From contig JANYKI010000126.1 in assembly GCA_025361645.1 (NCBI GenBank), forward strand, positions 1-64,000: 64,000 nt of DNA. Direction: 5' to 3'. The position numbers and the translations under genes were made by a program. Under the pieces are notes generated by a model that worked only from the letters and a program-made list of their open reading frames with translations, made no database searches and had not been told where the DNA came from. Below, piece after piece: positions 10,186 through 20,120 of the stretch. How positions within the stretch are numbered: position 1 is the stretch's first letter; each line of letters begins with the position of its first letter. The DNA is from Methanothrix sp. (GTDB lineage Archaea; Halobacteriota; Methanosarcinia; Methanotrichales; Methanotrichaceae).

Positions 10186-11333
10186 ATGAAGCAGATCACA
10201 CATCAGCTATTTGGAGGTGGGCAAGAATTGAAAAGCACTGTCTATTTTGCGGGCGTCAGGGCGAGAAGCTTTCAAGATAACAAGCAAAACCGGATCGTGA
10301 GGCTCTTTGATGCCGCGGGTTTAGATGAAGTGGTACAAAAAGGCGATCTCACCGCCATCAAGATCCACTTCGGGGAAAAGGGAAACGATTCTTATGTAAA
10401 TCCGGTCTTGGTCCGGCCCATTGCAGAAAAGATCCGCTCTCTTGGCGCAAAGCCATTTCTTACTGATACCAATACCCTTTATGGAGGAAGTCGGGCCAAT
10501 GCCGTCGATCATCTGCAAACGGCTGCCGAGCACGGCTTTGGCCAGGCTGTGGCCGGAGCGCCGGCCATCATTGCCGACGGCCTGCAAGGCGACAATTTCC
10601 GGGAGGTTTCCATCGACAGGAAGCATTTTCGCATTGTCAAGATCGCAGCAGAGATCGCCTCTGCCAATAGCATGATCGTAGTATCCCATTTCAAGGCCCA
10701 CCTTCCTGCCGGCTTTGGGGGCGCCATAAAGATTCTGGGCATGGGCTGTGCTCCCGCTTTGGGCAAGGCGGAGCAACACAGTGCCAAGCCCATATCAACG
10801 CAGAGCTATGCAGCGGCTGCCGCTCCTGCATGGACGGCTGCCCGCAGCGAGCCATCACGGTGGGAAAAAAGATATCGGCAGTCGATTACAATCTATGCAC
10901 AGGCTGCGGCAAGTGCCTGCGCGTTTGCCCGACTCACGCCCTGGACTTCGACTGGTTTGTAGAGGTGCCGCCCTTCATGGAAAGGATGACGGAGTATGCC
11001 TTTGGTGCGATAAAGGGAAAGGAAAACCGGGTAGGGTTCTTCAACTTCCTGCTCAATATCACCCCGGACTGCGACTGCGTGCCCTGGAGCGATGCATCCT
11101 TCGTGCCGGACATCGGCATCCTGGCCTCGAAGGACCCGGTGGCCATAGATCAGGCCAGCTACGATCTGGTGAACCGGCAGATGGGCCTGGCAAACACGCT
11201 TTTGCAGAAGAATCATGCGCCGGGAAAGGACAAGTTCCTGGGCGTCTGGGAGAGCACTCTCGGAAATATCCAGTTGGACTACGGGGAAAAGATTGGTCTC
11301 GGAAACAAAGAGTACCGTCTGATTGAGATCTGA
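10186..11333 (+). pseudogene. DUF362 / 2x[4Fe-4S] ferredoxin-domain protein, frame-disrupted
   Basis: N-terminal DUF362 in ORF 10186..10962; C-terminal CSGCRSCMDGCP...CTGCGKCLRVCP in the frame of ORF 10830..11333. Reading joins if one base is added to the CCC run at 10789-10791 (AKP-HINAELCSGC). Confidence 0.65.
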
Positions 11334-11389
11334 AAACGGCAACATTGACTTGAATATAATTTATGTAAAAGAAATAAGAGGAAATCAGC

Positions 11390-11962
11390 ATGAAAGTTGT
11401 TGCATTTAACGGCAGTCCTCGCAAGGATGGCAATACCGCAACCCTGTTGGGCGTTGTTCTCAAGGAGCTGGAAGGCCAGGGCATAGAGACGGAACTGGTG
11501 CATCTGAAAGGGCCCCTTTCCGGCTGCATCGCCTGCTTCAAGTGCTTTGAGAAGAAAAATGGCAAGTGCGCCCTGGATAAGGATATCGTAAACGAATGCA
11601 TCGAGAAAATGAGTGGGGCGGACGGGATCATTATGGGCTCGCCCACCTACTTTGCCGATCTCACGCCCGAGCTGAAGGCCCTCATCGATCGGTCCGGATT
11701 TGTGGGAAAGGCCAATGGGGATATGTTCAAGCGCAAGGTGGGAGCGGCAGTGGTGGCCGTGCGCCGGGCGGGAGCCATTCACGTCTTCGACTCCATAAAT
11801 CACTTCTTCCTCATCAACCAGATGATAATAGCCGGCTCCAGCTACTGGAATATCGGCATGGGTCTGCACGAAAAGGATGTGGAAAAGGATGAGGAGGGAA
11901 TACAGATCATGAGAACTCTGGGGCAGAACATGGGCTGGCTGATGAAGAAGATCAAAGAGTAG
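11390..11962 (+). CDS. Iron-sulfur flavoprotein / NADPH-dependent FMN reductase family
   Basis: MKVVAFNGSPRKDGNTATLL flavodoxin-like N-term; CIACFKCFEKKNGKC compact cysteine motif. Confidence 0.8.
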   Translation: MKVVAFNGSPRKDGNTATLLGVVLKELEGQGIETELVHLKGPLSGCIACFKCFEKKNGKCALDKDIVNECIEKMSGADGIIMGSPTYFADLTPELKALIDRSGFVGKANGDMFKRKVGAAVVAVRRAGAIHVFDSINHFFLINQMIIAGSSYWNIGMGLHEKDVEKDEEGIQIMRTLGQNMGWLMKKIKE

Positions 11963-11970
11963 AGGGATTA

Positions 11971-12057
11971 ATGGGCGACCGTTGCAAGACCTGCAAAAAT
12001 TGGGTGCGAACCCAGGAAATTGTGCGGGATTTGCCCCGCGGGCTCGCAAAGCCTTAA
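11971..12057 (+). CDS. 28-aa CxxC mini-ORF (MGDRCKTCKNWVRTQEIVRDLPRGLAKP)
   Basis: Read by eye, below the ORF-track length cutoff; ATG 8 nt after the flavoprotein stop, preceded by GAGGG. Confidence 0.35.
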   Translation: MGDRCKTCKNWVRTQEIVRDLPRGLAKP

Positions 12058-12082
12058 GTTCCTCTGGATTTATTGAGAATGC

Positions 12083-12493
12083 ATGCCCCTGGATTATCAG
12101 ACATTAGTTGCATCAAACCTCATCTTGCAATTGATCCTCGCCGCAGCCCTAGGCTTTGCCGTCTTCCTGGCCAAAAAGAAGAATTTTCAGAAGCATTGCC
12201 TCGTCCTCCGCCTAGCGGTCACGGCCCAGATTCTGGCCGTCCTGGCGCTGATGTCTCCTGCCATGGTCGCGATCCTGGTGCCGGGCCGGACCAATGGCAT
12301 CTTTCAGGCCGAGGTCTTGCTGCACCACGGTCTGGGCCTGGCAGTGGTACTGCTCTGGATCTACATCAACCTGGTTTATCTGGGGCGTTTAAAGGCCCGG
12401 CTTGCTCTCAGGCGGGCCATGCAGGCGGCGGCTGGCCTTTGGGTGGCGTCCCTTTTCTTGGGATTTCACATCTATCTGAAGCTGTATTATTGA
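12083..12493 (+). CDS. Small integral membrane protein (DUF420-like?)
   Basis: 136 aa, about 4 predicted TM helices. Confidence 0.45.
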   Translation: MPLDYQTLVASNLILQLILAAALGFAVFLAKKKNFQKHCLVLRLAVTAQILAVLALMSPAMVAILVPGRTNGIFQAEVLLHHGLGLAVVLLWIYINLVYLGRLKARLALRRAMQAAAGLWVASLFLGFHIYLKLYY

Positions 12494-12584
12494 GCGATGG
12501 CCCGAATGGTATCATCAATCGTGCGCAGAGGGGAGACGCAAGGACTGGCTCAAAAAAAATCTCGCATCTCCCCGTCGCGTCGCC

Positions 12585-12902
12585 CTACTCCAGCCACTCG
12601 TAGCCGGGATATTTGATCTTATTGAAATTGCGGATTAGGTCTGCTGCATCCTTTCGGCTGAAGTTTGCTTCCATCATCCTCGTGCAGACAAAGCGCAGGG
12701 CAATTTTCTGCGTTTTAACCTCGGTGTTGTCATCTTGTTTCGAGGCCAGACCATAGGTCTCGAAGAGATGCTCCTTCTCGTTCATATGAGTGCTTTTGCC
12801 CCATTTTCCGAACATCTCCGCGGCGTGATCCAGAAGATTCTGATCAAACGTCTCGGGAAGCATGATGCCTTCGAACTGCTGCAAGAATTCGTCTTTTCTC
12901 AA
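12585..12902 (-). CDS. Conserved hypothetical protein
   Basis: 105-aa ORF with balanced composition; no domain recognised. Confidence 0.45.
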   Translation of the reverse strand: MRKDEFLQQFEGIMLPETFDQNLLDHAAEMFGKWGKSTHMNEKEHLFETYGLASKQDDNTEVKTQKIALRFVCTRMMEANFSRKDAADLIRNFNKIKYPGYEWLE

Positions 12903-13079
12903 AATGATCGACCCTATTCATAGAACCATTCGATGGGATTTATCTCTTTCCGGTAAATAGTGGCTGAAAATAATAGTAGTGGATGTAATCGAAGTCAACG
13001 ATATTAAATAAGCAACACTGCCACTAAAAATGTCATACGTTTAATATCTCATTATAAATTAAAAAATAAAAAAAATGAA

Positions 13080-14189
13080 TTAAATATATACAGCCGTTCC
13101 CGCTTCCACGTTAATTATCTTTAGGACCCCTCTTTGGAAATACATGCTCTTTGGGTAATTGAATTGACCATCGAATACCCTTACGTTGTGGTTTTGGTTG
13201 CCTATCACATTGAAGCTGAATTTCCCATCCGGAGCATCGCCGCCGGTTCCTTCCGTGCCGATTAAGACTTCATCCAGAAAGACCTGATAGCCCCTCATTC
13301 CCTGGGACTGAATGGTAACTGGAGTGTCTCCAGCCAAGCCTCCCGTTTGTGGTGGATAAGATGTGCCATATGTCTGATACTGGGTTGAAGTGCTGGTGGT
13401 GGTCTGGCCTAGGCCGCTCGTAGTGGTTTGACTGTAGCCGGCATTGGGTTGATTGTAGGCAGGCGGCATATTGGAGGAGGGCGGCATCTGGCCTGCCGCC
13501 GGGACCTGGCTAACCGGTGGTGCCTGGCTGATCACATCTACAATGATGGAGTTGCTGGGCTGGTTGCTCAGCACGAAGAGCAGGATGTGCCTGCCTACTT
13601 TTTCCGCCCTGAAGTTCAGGCTGTTGTAGCCGGAGTAGAAATTGACGCGCTTGCTGGTTATATTCAGAGCATCTGTCTGAACGATTTCATAGTAATCGGC
13701 CTGTCCGCCCGCCGGAGCAAAGGCGATGAACTGCATGCCGGTTCCTGCTGGAACGATGGCATACGCTGACCAATCCAGACCCTTCTGAATCCACAGCTCA
13801 TTGCCTCTTGCGGTGGCTATGGCCGACTGGTACTGGGTATAGGTGACATCCCGGCCGCTACCGAAGTAGATCCTGGAGGGCATCTTATGCGTGACATCGA
13901 ATTTCACCGGGGTAAAGCCGATCACGGGCACGCTGGTATTGATGTAGAACTCGGAGAGGAAGGAAGAAGCACTGCTGGTGTTCTCGAACTGTGGGCCAAA
14001 CCACGGGCCGCTCAATTCCGTGCCCATGCCGCCGATTCCGAACAGGCTGTTCACATAGTCTTCGTTAAAAGCGCCACCGGTCATGTCCATAGATTGCAGC
14101 ATGGAAAATCCCTGCGCTCCTATTGCACCTGCGGCTCCGACACCCAAGATCAGGGCCAGAATACATAAGCATAAACAATTAGATCTCAA
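13080..14189 (-). CDS. Secreted protein with Pro/Gln/Thr-rich linker and C-terminal PEGA-like domain
   Basis: Signal peptide; linker PPVSQVPAAGQMPPSSNMPPAYNQPN...TTTSTSTQYQ; C-term beta-rich VFLDEVLIGTEGTGGDAPDGKFSF. Confidence 0.5.
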   Translation of the reverse strand: MRSNCLCLCILALILGVGAAGAIGAQGFSMLQSMDMTGGAFNEDYVNSLFGIGGMGTELSGPWFGPQFENTSSASSFLSEFYINTSVPVIGFTPVKFDVTHKMPSRIYFGSGRDVTYTQYQSAIATARGNELWIQKGLDWSAYAIVPAGTGMQFIAFAPAGGQADYYEIVQTDALNITSKRVNFYSGYNSLNFRAEKVGRHILLFVLSNQPSNSIIVDVISQAPPVSQVPAAGQMPPSSNMPPAYNQPNAGYSQTTTSGLGQTTTSTSTQYQTYGTSYPPQTGGLAGDTPVTIQSQGMRGYQVFLDEVLIGTEGTGGDAPDGKFSFNVIGNQNHNVRVFDGQFNYPKSMYFQRGVLKIINVEAGTAVYI

Positions 14190-14273
14190 TTATTACACCT
14201 CATTGGCTGCTACTCTGTCAATGTAATATTTAGCTTTGAGTCTCTCCTGAGCCTCACCTGAACATCATGGAAA

Positions 14274-16127
14274 TCAGTAGGTTACCTCCAGGCTCCATTT
14301 GTTCAGCTTGCCTGTGTCTCTGCTTGCTAAATCCCTGATCCGAAGGATCCATTTGCCCTTCAAGGATTGACCGAGAAAGGCGACTAAAGAGGCCTTTGAT
14401 TGGGAATCATAACTCTTCAGCAGATCCTTCTTGCCTATGCCGGTGCGATTGTGCAGAATGGCTCTTTTGCCACCTGGTGAAGTGAGTTCTACTCTCAGGT
14501 TGGAGATGTTGTTGTGGCTTATATCAACTTCCACCACCAGTCTCTTCACCTTGCCATCCAAGTCGAGAGAAATAGCATTGACAAGGCCCGGAGGACTATT
14601 GTCGGGGATTATCTCACCGGATAGCGTTGATCCTTTGGCCACGTGATCGGTCTTTTCCTGCCCTATTACAAATGTTATGACACGGCCAGGTTCTCCGATA
14701 TTTGATATCATCAGGCCTGAGTCCGAGCCGTCCCATAAAACAGAGGTGGGTCTTGTGTTGTGGCTGAGAGCGATTCCCATCATCCGGCCGAAGAGATCCT
14801 TTTCGTCACCCATGCTGCGGTTGGTTTCCAGATCCAAGCTGCCGTCCGCCTGCAGGAGTCCACACTGGTAATGCTTGGTTGCTGATCCGCCCTGCCATTC
14901 ATTTGAGCCTAAAGTGTCGCAGTGATAAACGGCCAGGCCGCCGGCGGGAATGGAGGCGTCCAGATCTATCCCGGAGCGGTTCTCCACCAGGAAATACTCA
15001 TTTATCTTGCCTGTCTCATAAATCATGGCTGTGCCATAATCCCCATGATCTGCCTGATACTGGCCGGGCTGGTTAAGGCGAACTGTTTTATCGCACCATC
15101 CTACAAGGTTACGCAGGAAGACGCATACCGGCGCAGGAGTTCTTCCATCATCATTATGATTTCCGGCGCTCATGAGGCAGAAGTAGCCAAGGCCTGCACT
15201 CTTCTCGAAGTCACCGTCTCGATTGCCGTAATCGTAGAGGTCCGGCCAGCGGCAGATCATGTGACCGCTCTCATGGCAGAAGGTTCCAATGGAGAGGTCC
15301 TCCTTGCTTCTGCCCATGCTGGAAAGCATATAAAAATAGGTCTTCATATTTTTGTACTTGAGGTCTATGATATGGTTATGTGGCCACAGCTCTCCCAAAT
15401 ATTGGGTCTGGCCGGCGTAAAGAAAGCTCATGGCATCGACCATTCCCACTCCTCGCGAGTCGAACTGCTCCAGCGCGAGACCGCCTTTGACAGCCAGGTC
15501 GAGGGCCTCCTTGACGAGCAGATTTTCCGTATAGTATTGACGATTGCGGCTTAGGGTTATGGGCCCCACCACCACGTTGCTGTAGTCCAGCTTGCCGCTG
15601 GACATGAGACGGAAATACTCTCGCACAGAGCAGAAGTTGCCGTTCTCATGGTAGCCTTGGCCATTGAGCTGGGCGTCTACATCCTCCCGTGTGACGGTGC
15701 TTTTCACGTCACTGAACTGGACCAGCACCGTCAGGCCTTTGATCTCGCCCTCGCTCACCCGTCTTCCTTCTAAGAGTCCTTTTTCTGCTCCGAAGGTCCG
15801 AAGATTGAGGCTGGGCTTGAAGGCGGATGCAGGGGGGTCCATCTTGGCATATCTCGCCTCAAACTTGCGGTTTCTAACCTCTTCTGATTCTTTAAAGTGG
15901 CGGCGGACCCTTTCGGGCGGGCTAAGGGATGAATCCACTCCACTGGAGACGAACTCGCCCAAGATCAGGAAGGCATAGCAGTACAGTCCATGGTCCTGGT
16001 CGTAGACCACAGAATAACCGTCCGTATTCTCATATCGGGAATAGAACTCATCGCCGTAGACTCGAAGCTGCACTTCGGGCCCCTTCTCTTGGGGAAAGGT
16101 CAGAAACTCTCCAAATATCGAACTCAT
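14274..16127 (-). CDS. M6-family metalloprotease with C-terminal proprotein-convertase P domain
   Basis: FCHESGHMICRWPDLYD zinc motif; C-term LVVEVDISHNNISNLRVELTSPGGKRAILHNRTG...GKWILRIRDLASRDTGKLNKWSLEVTY. Confidence 0.8.
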   Translation of the reverse strand: MSSIFGEFLTFPQEKGPEVQLRVYGDEFYSRYENTDGYSVVYDQDHGLYCYAFLILGEFVSSGVDSSLSPPERVRRHFKESEEVRNRKFEARYAKMDPPASAFKPSLNLRTFGAEKGLLEGRRVSEGEIKGLTVLVQFSDVKSTVTREDVDAQLNGQGYHENGNFCSVREYFRLMSSGKLDYSNVVVGPITLSRNRQYYTENLLVKEALDLAVKGGLALEQFDSRGVGMVDAMSFLYAGQTQYLGELWPHNHIIDLKYKNMKTYFYMLSSMGRSKEDLSIGTFCHESGHMICRWPDLYDYGNRDGDFEKSAGLGYFCLMSAGNHNDDGRTPAPVCVFLRNLVGWCDKTVRLNQPGQYQADHGDYGTAMIYETGKINEYFLVENRSGIDLDASIPAGGLAVYHCDTLGSNEWQGGSATKHYQCGLLQADGSLDLETNRSMGDEKDLFGRMMGIALSHNTRPTSVLWDGSDSGLMISNIGEPGRVITFVIGQEKTDHVAKGSTLSGEIIPDNSPPGLVNAISLDLDGKVKRLVVEVDISHNNISNLRVELTSPGGKRAILHNRTGIGKKDLLKSYDSQSKASLVAFLGQSLKGKWILRIRDLASRDTGKLNKWSLEVTY

Positions 16128-16234
16128 GGCAGATCAACCTCGCGGATGCGCGCCGCAATGCGGCGTTCATGCCAACTTGTTATCAGATGACTATTTAATT
16201 ATTTTCTATACTAAAAAAGTTTTTTAAGGGCGGA

Positions 16235-17512
16235 TTACTTGCGCCCTATCCCTTTCTCCATGGCCTCTTTCGCCAGACGGATGGCACATAGCTCTGAGCA
16301 CATGGTGCAGGTATCCGTCTCCACGCCGCGCCGGTGGCGGATCAGCTTCGCCCGGGCCGGATTTATGGCTGCCTGAAACTGCCCTTCCCAGTTCAGCTCG
16401 GCGCGAGCGCGGGCCATCTGCAAATCCCAGGCCCGAGCCTTCTCCCGCACGCCGGGACGGGTGAGGTCCGCGGCGTGCGCAGCTACGCGGGTGACGTAGG
16501 TGCCCTCGATCACATCCTCAACGGTAGGCAGGTCCAGGTGTTCGGAGGGCGTGGTGGCGCAGAGAAAGTCGGCTCCCGCCATGCCCGCAATCACTCCGCC
16601 CATGGCGGCGGTGATGTGGTCGTAGCCGGGCGCAATGTCTGTGACCAGCGGGCCCAACAAATAGAGTGGCGCGCCGTCCGTCAAATGCTTCATGGCCTTG
16701 ACGCTGGTTTCGATCTCATCAGCTGGCACATGCCCCGGCCCCTCCACCATGGCCTGCACACCCGCGGCGCGCGCTCTCTTCACCAGCTCGCCCAGCATGA
16801 TGAATTCCATGTACTTGGCCCGGTCGGAGGCATCCTCAATGCAGCCAGGCCGAAGGCCATCGCCCAAAGAGAGAGTCAGATCATACTCTTTGGCCATCTC
16901 CAGAAGATAGTCGTACTCAGAGTAGTAGGGATTGTCCTCGCCCGTCTCGCTGATGTACTTCATAGTCAGAGAGCCGCCCCGGCTCACCACGCCCAGGACG
17001 CGCGGATCCAGGCGAAGTCGCTCCAGAGAATTCTTGTTCACGCCCACATGGACCGTTACGAAGTCCACGCCGTCTTTGGCATGCTTTTCCAGAGCGTTGA
17101 ACATGCCCTGGCTGGTCAGGTCCTTCTTGACGGCTGCATTGTAAATGGGCACCGAGCCCACGGGAACACTGACTGCGTCCAAAATCATGCGTCGCACTGC
17201 GTCCAGATCTCCGCCCGTGGACAGGTCCATCACTGCGTCTGCGCCCGCCGCCGCTGCCGCTAGCGCCTTTTCCACTTCGCTTTGCGGAGAGTCCAGGTTT
17301 TGTGAGGTGCCCACATTCACATTCACCTTGGTGGTGAGCAGCTCGCCCACTCCGGTGGGCTGCATTCGCTCACGGCGGATGTTTCTGGGTATGACCACTC
17401 TTCCCGCTGCCACCAGAGCGGCCAGCTTCGCCGGATCTATTCCCTCACGCTTGGCCACGGCCTCAATCGAACTGGGCACGCGCCCTCGGCTTGCCTCTTG
17501 CATCAACGTCAT
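16235..17512 (-). CDS. thiC: Phosphomethylpyrimidine synthase
   Basis: [23 protein letters not shown]-terminal [13 protein letters not shown]; start at 17512 ([10 protein letters not shown]) preferred over 17569. Confidence 0.92.
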   Translation of the reverse strand: MTLMQEASRGRVPSSIEAVAKREGIDPAKLAALVAAGRVVIPRNIRRERMQPTGVGELLTTKVNVNVGTSQNLDSPQSEVEKALAAAAAGADAVMDLSTGGDLDAVRRMILDAVSVPVGSVPIYNAAVKKDLTSQGMFNALEKHAKDGVDFVTVHVGVNKNSLERLRLDPRVLGVVSRGGSLTMKYISETGEDNPYYSEYDYLLEMAKEYDLTLSLGDGLRPGCIEDASDRAKYMEFIMLGELVKRARAAGVQAMVEGPGHVPADEIETSVKAMKHLTDGAPLYLLGPLVTDIAPGYDHITAAMGGVIAGMAGADFLCATTPSEHLDLPTVEDVIEGTYVTRVAAHAADLTRPGVREKARAWDLQMARARAELNWEGQFQAAINPARAKLIRHRRGVETDTCTMCSELCAIRLAKEAMEKGIGRK

Positions 17513-17554
17513 TAATACCAACTGATATATTGTAAGAGCTAAGGTGTTTATCTC

Positions 17555-18193
17555 ATGGTTGAAGTGCATAAGGTTAGCGGTGCGGCATTCGATGGCAATG
17601 TCTACCTGATCCTGGACAAAAAACCCATTTTGGTAGATGCAGGCATGATGGCCGGCCCGACCCTAAAAAATATCAAGAAATTCATCGATCCAACACAAAT
17701 CGAGATGATCGTTCTCACTCACTGCCACCACGACCACTCCGGCGCGGCTCCGGTGCTCCAGGAAGCGACGGGTGCAAGGCTCCTCTTGAGCGAGAAAGAG
17801 GTAGGTGCGGTGGGCGACGACATGGCCTCTGTCGCCTATCTCTTCGGCCAGCAGGCCTCGGATTATAAGGTGGACGAGACCCTTAAGGAGGGCATGGTCC
17901 TGGATATTGGAGAATGGAAGCTGCAGGTTATGGAGACCCCTGGCCACTCCCTGGGCAGCCTCTGCCTCTATGAGAAGGATGCGAAGGTGCTCTTCTCCGG
18001 AGACACCGTCTTTCCGGACGGGAACATCGGCCGGACGGATATGTACGGAGGCGATACGCCGGAGCTGGTCAAATCCATCGAGCGGCTGACCACGTTGGAT
18101 GTACAAACCATGTATCCCGGCCACATGGAGATTACCTCTCGCGACGTCAACCGCCAGATACAGACGAGTCTGCGATTTGCCAAGAGCATTTAG
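17555..18193 (+). CDS. MBL-fold metallo-hydrolase
   Basis: [31 protein letters not shown] motifs. Confidence 0.85.
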   Translation: MVEVHKVSGAAFDGNVYLILDKKPILVDAGMMAGPTLKNIKKFIDPTQIEMIVLTHCHHDHSGAAPVLQEATGARLLLSEKEVGAVGDDMASVAYLFGQQASDYKVDETLKEGMVLDIGEWKLQVMETPGHSLGSLCLYEKDAKVLFSGDTVFPDGNIGRTDMYGGDTPELVKSIERLTTLDVQTMYPGHMEITSRDVNRQIQTSLRFAKSI

Positions 18194-18398
18194 AAAGAAG
18201 CGGAACGTGCTGGACAAGACCATCGGGATATCGTCAAGCTCTCTGATTTTTGCAGCAGTCGAGGTGGCTGTGGATGATGCGGAGCCAGACCAGGAGATCG
18301 CGAGCCAGAAGATCCATTTTGAAAAGCTCATCAAGATCCTGCGCTCCGGAGGCACCTGGTCAGGGCCTTCAGTCATGAAGAGCTAATGCAAATGTGAC

Positions 18399-18508
18399 AA
18401 AGCTGGCCAGGACATTTTCTGGCTCAAGGATGAAAGCTTGGAGACCGCGCGGGGGGGCAGTTCAGGTCGATTTATGAAGAGCTGGGAGAGAAACAAGCTG
18501 AATGCTGA
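18399..18508 (+). pseudogene. Remnant of type I R-M HsdM C-terminus
   Basis: KAGQDIFWLKDESLE in one frame then QFRSIYEELGEKQAEC-stop in another, separated by a G7 run (18451-18457); resembles the HsdM 'DI.WLKDESLED...QFR.I.E.L' tail. Confidence 0.45.
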
Positions 18509-18720
18509 GGCAAGAAACCTACCTTGATGGGTGGTTTAGGCGATAAATGAGCAGGGCGGCTTTGGGATCTTGTGGTGGGCGGTATCCAAGGACCTGGCAG
18601 ATGTTGCAGGAATCCTAAATAATGTTGCCGAAAGAGGGCAAGGCTAAGAGCTCAGGTGGCGGTTCTGGTGGAAATAACCAAAATAAGGCTGAGGACGGAC
18701 ATTGCAGAGGCAATTCGACC

Positions 18721-19452
18721 ATGAAAGTGGTTCTGCTAAGGGTGGGCATTGATTCTGGGTGTGGTGGTATTCAAGGACCGTTATTTCAAGACAGAACTTT
18801 TGAATTTATTCCAATACCTGATGATGGTCAAAGTACTATGGATGCAATTGAGACTCAAACATATGGGAATACAGAAGGCAAATATGGCCGCCCTCTTAAA
18901 GATTTTTTCCGTAGTAAATCGCGTCAATCAAGAATGGAAGACCGGCCTATTCATGTGGATCCAGAATTCAAGACATATACTTATGGTGATCCCGCCAAAC
19001 TAAAATCAGGCCTCAAGTTCCTTGAAGAAGGTGATATGTTGGTCTTCTACTGCGGATTAGAAGGATGGGACTTCAAATGTGACCCTGCTCTTTATTTAAT
19101 GGGATATTTCGAGGTCTTGAAAGCGGGATTAGCAGCAGATTTTGAACCAGACGTTATTGATCGTCTATTTAGCAAAAATTCTCATGTAATGCATAGAGAT
19201 CTATTCAAAGAACAAAAAGATCAGCTAGTTTTGGTTAAAGGTTCTAATAAGAGTCGTCTATTAAAAAAAGCTGTTTTGATTAGCACAATGGACCTGGATA
19301 AAGCTGGCAGACGAATTAAGATTCTGTCACCCGAGATGAGGGAGAAGTTTGGTAACTTCGATGGACATTTGGCCATCCAAAGAAGTCCTCCAAGAAAGGT
19401 TGAACCTGCATTCGTAGATATAGCTGCAAAGTTCGTGAGGTCACTCGATTAG
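18721..19452 (+). CDS. Nmad3-like (nucleotide-modification-associated domain) protein
   Basis: MKVVLLRVGIDSGCGGIQGPLF..RTFEFIPIPDD, LEEGDMLVFYCGLEGWD, recalled Nmad3-type motifs; start at 18721 preferred over 18622. Confidence 0.55.
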   Translation: MKVVLLRVGIDSGCGGIQGPLFQDRTFEFIPIPDDGQSTMDAIETQTYGNTEGKYGRPLKDFFRSKSRQSRMEDRPIHVDPEFKTYTYGDPAKLKSGLKFLEEGDMLVFYCGLEGWDFKCDPALYLMGYFEVLKAGLAADFEPDVIDRLFSKNSHVMHRDLFKEQKDQLVLVKGSNKSRLLKKAVLISTMDLDKAGRRIKILSPEMREKFGNFDGHLAIQRSPPRKVEPAFVDIAAKFVRSLD

Positions 19453-19470
19453 GACAAAGGCGATGATAAA

Positions 19471-20055
19471 ATGAATTACTATATTCTCAAGCAAGAGACT
19501 GATCCAACAAATTTCGTAGAGTTCTGGGCCAGAAGGTACAATGACAGATCCGAACCAACATATCGGAAATATATCAAACGACCCTTGACTCCCAAATCTG
19601 TTAGGAAACTTTTTGCTTGGAAGGCAATGCAGATAAATCGCAAGTCTATCGAAGCCGGAGAGCATCCGTTTGTAGAGACTGTAATTACCTGCCTGGATCA
19701 TTTTCTTAGCCCTCCATTGAATTCCCTAGAAGATGCGAACAACTTTCTTACGAATGAGCTAAAGGGCAAAGGTATGATATGGAAAATTTTCACCTTGCAC
19801 ATCATGCATCCCGACAGGTATCCAATCTTTGACCAAAACGTTTGCTGAGCAATGCATTATTTACAGAATGGTACAATTAAGGAGAGTCCCCGCAAAAATA
19901 GAGATAAGCAATCAAGTTACATCAATGAATATCTACCCTTCTATAATCACCATGAGTCTTACGAAGACCGAAAGCTCGACAAAGCTCTGTTCTCTTTTGG
20001 ACAATTCTTAAAGATCCCTCAGACATCACTTGAAGGCACTGGTAGAGTTGACTAA
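19471..20055 (+). pseudogene. Partner of Nmad3-like gene, possible OGG-fold/HhH-like protein, interrupted by in-frame TGA at 19846-19848
   Basis: ORFs 19471..19848 and 19852..20055 share one frame: ...HPDRYPIFDQNVC-TGA-AMHYLQNG...; the sequence stays coding-like across the stop. Confidence 0.6.
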
Positions 20056-20120
20056 GGCAAAGATCTAAAAACATACCGCGATCTAAAGAAGTACGAAGCT
20101 AATAGATGAGGGATATAAAC

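Noticed and set aside
16334-17263. 309-aa plus-strand ORF opposite thiC
   Set aside because: Antisense to a strongly recognised thiC; composition is the mirror of a GC-rich coding strand, so a shadow ORF.
18099-18386. 95-aa plus-strand ORF overlapping the end of the MBL hydrolase
   Set aside because: First half is out-of-frame translation of the hydrolase; the tail after 18193 has no recognisable domain.
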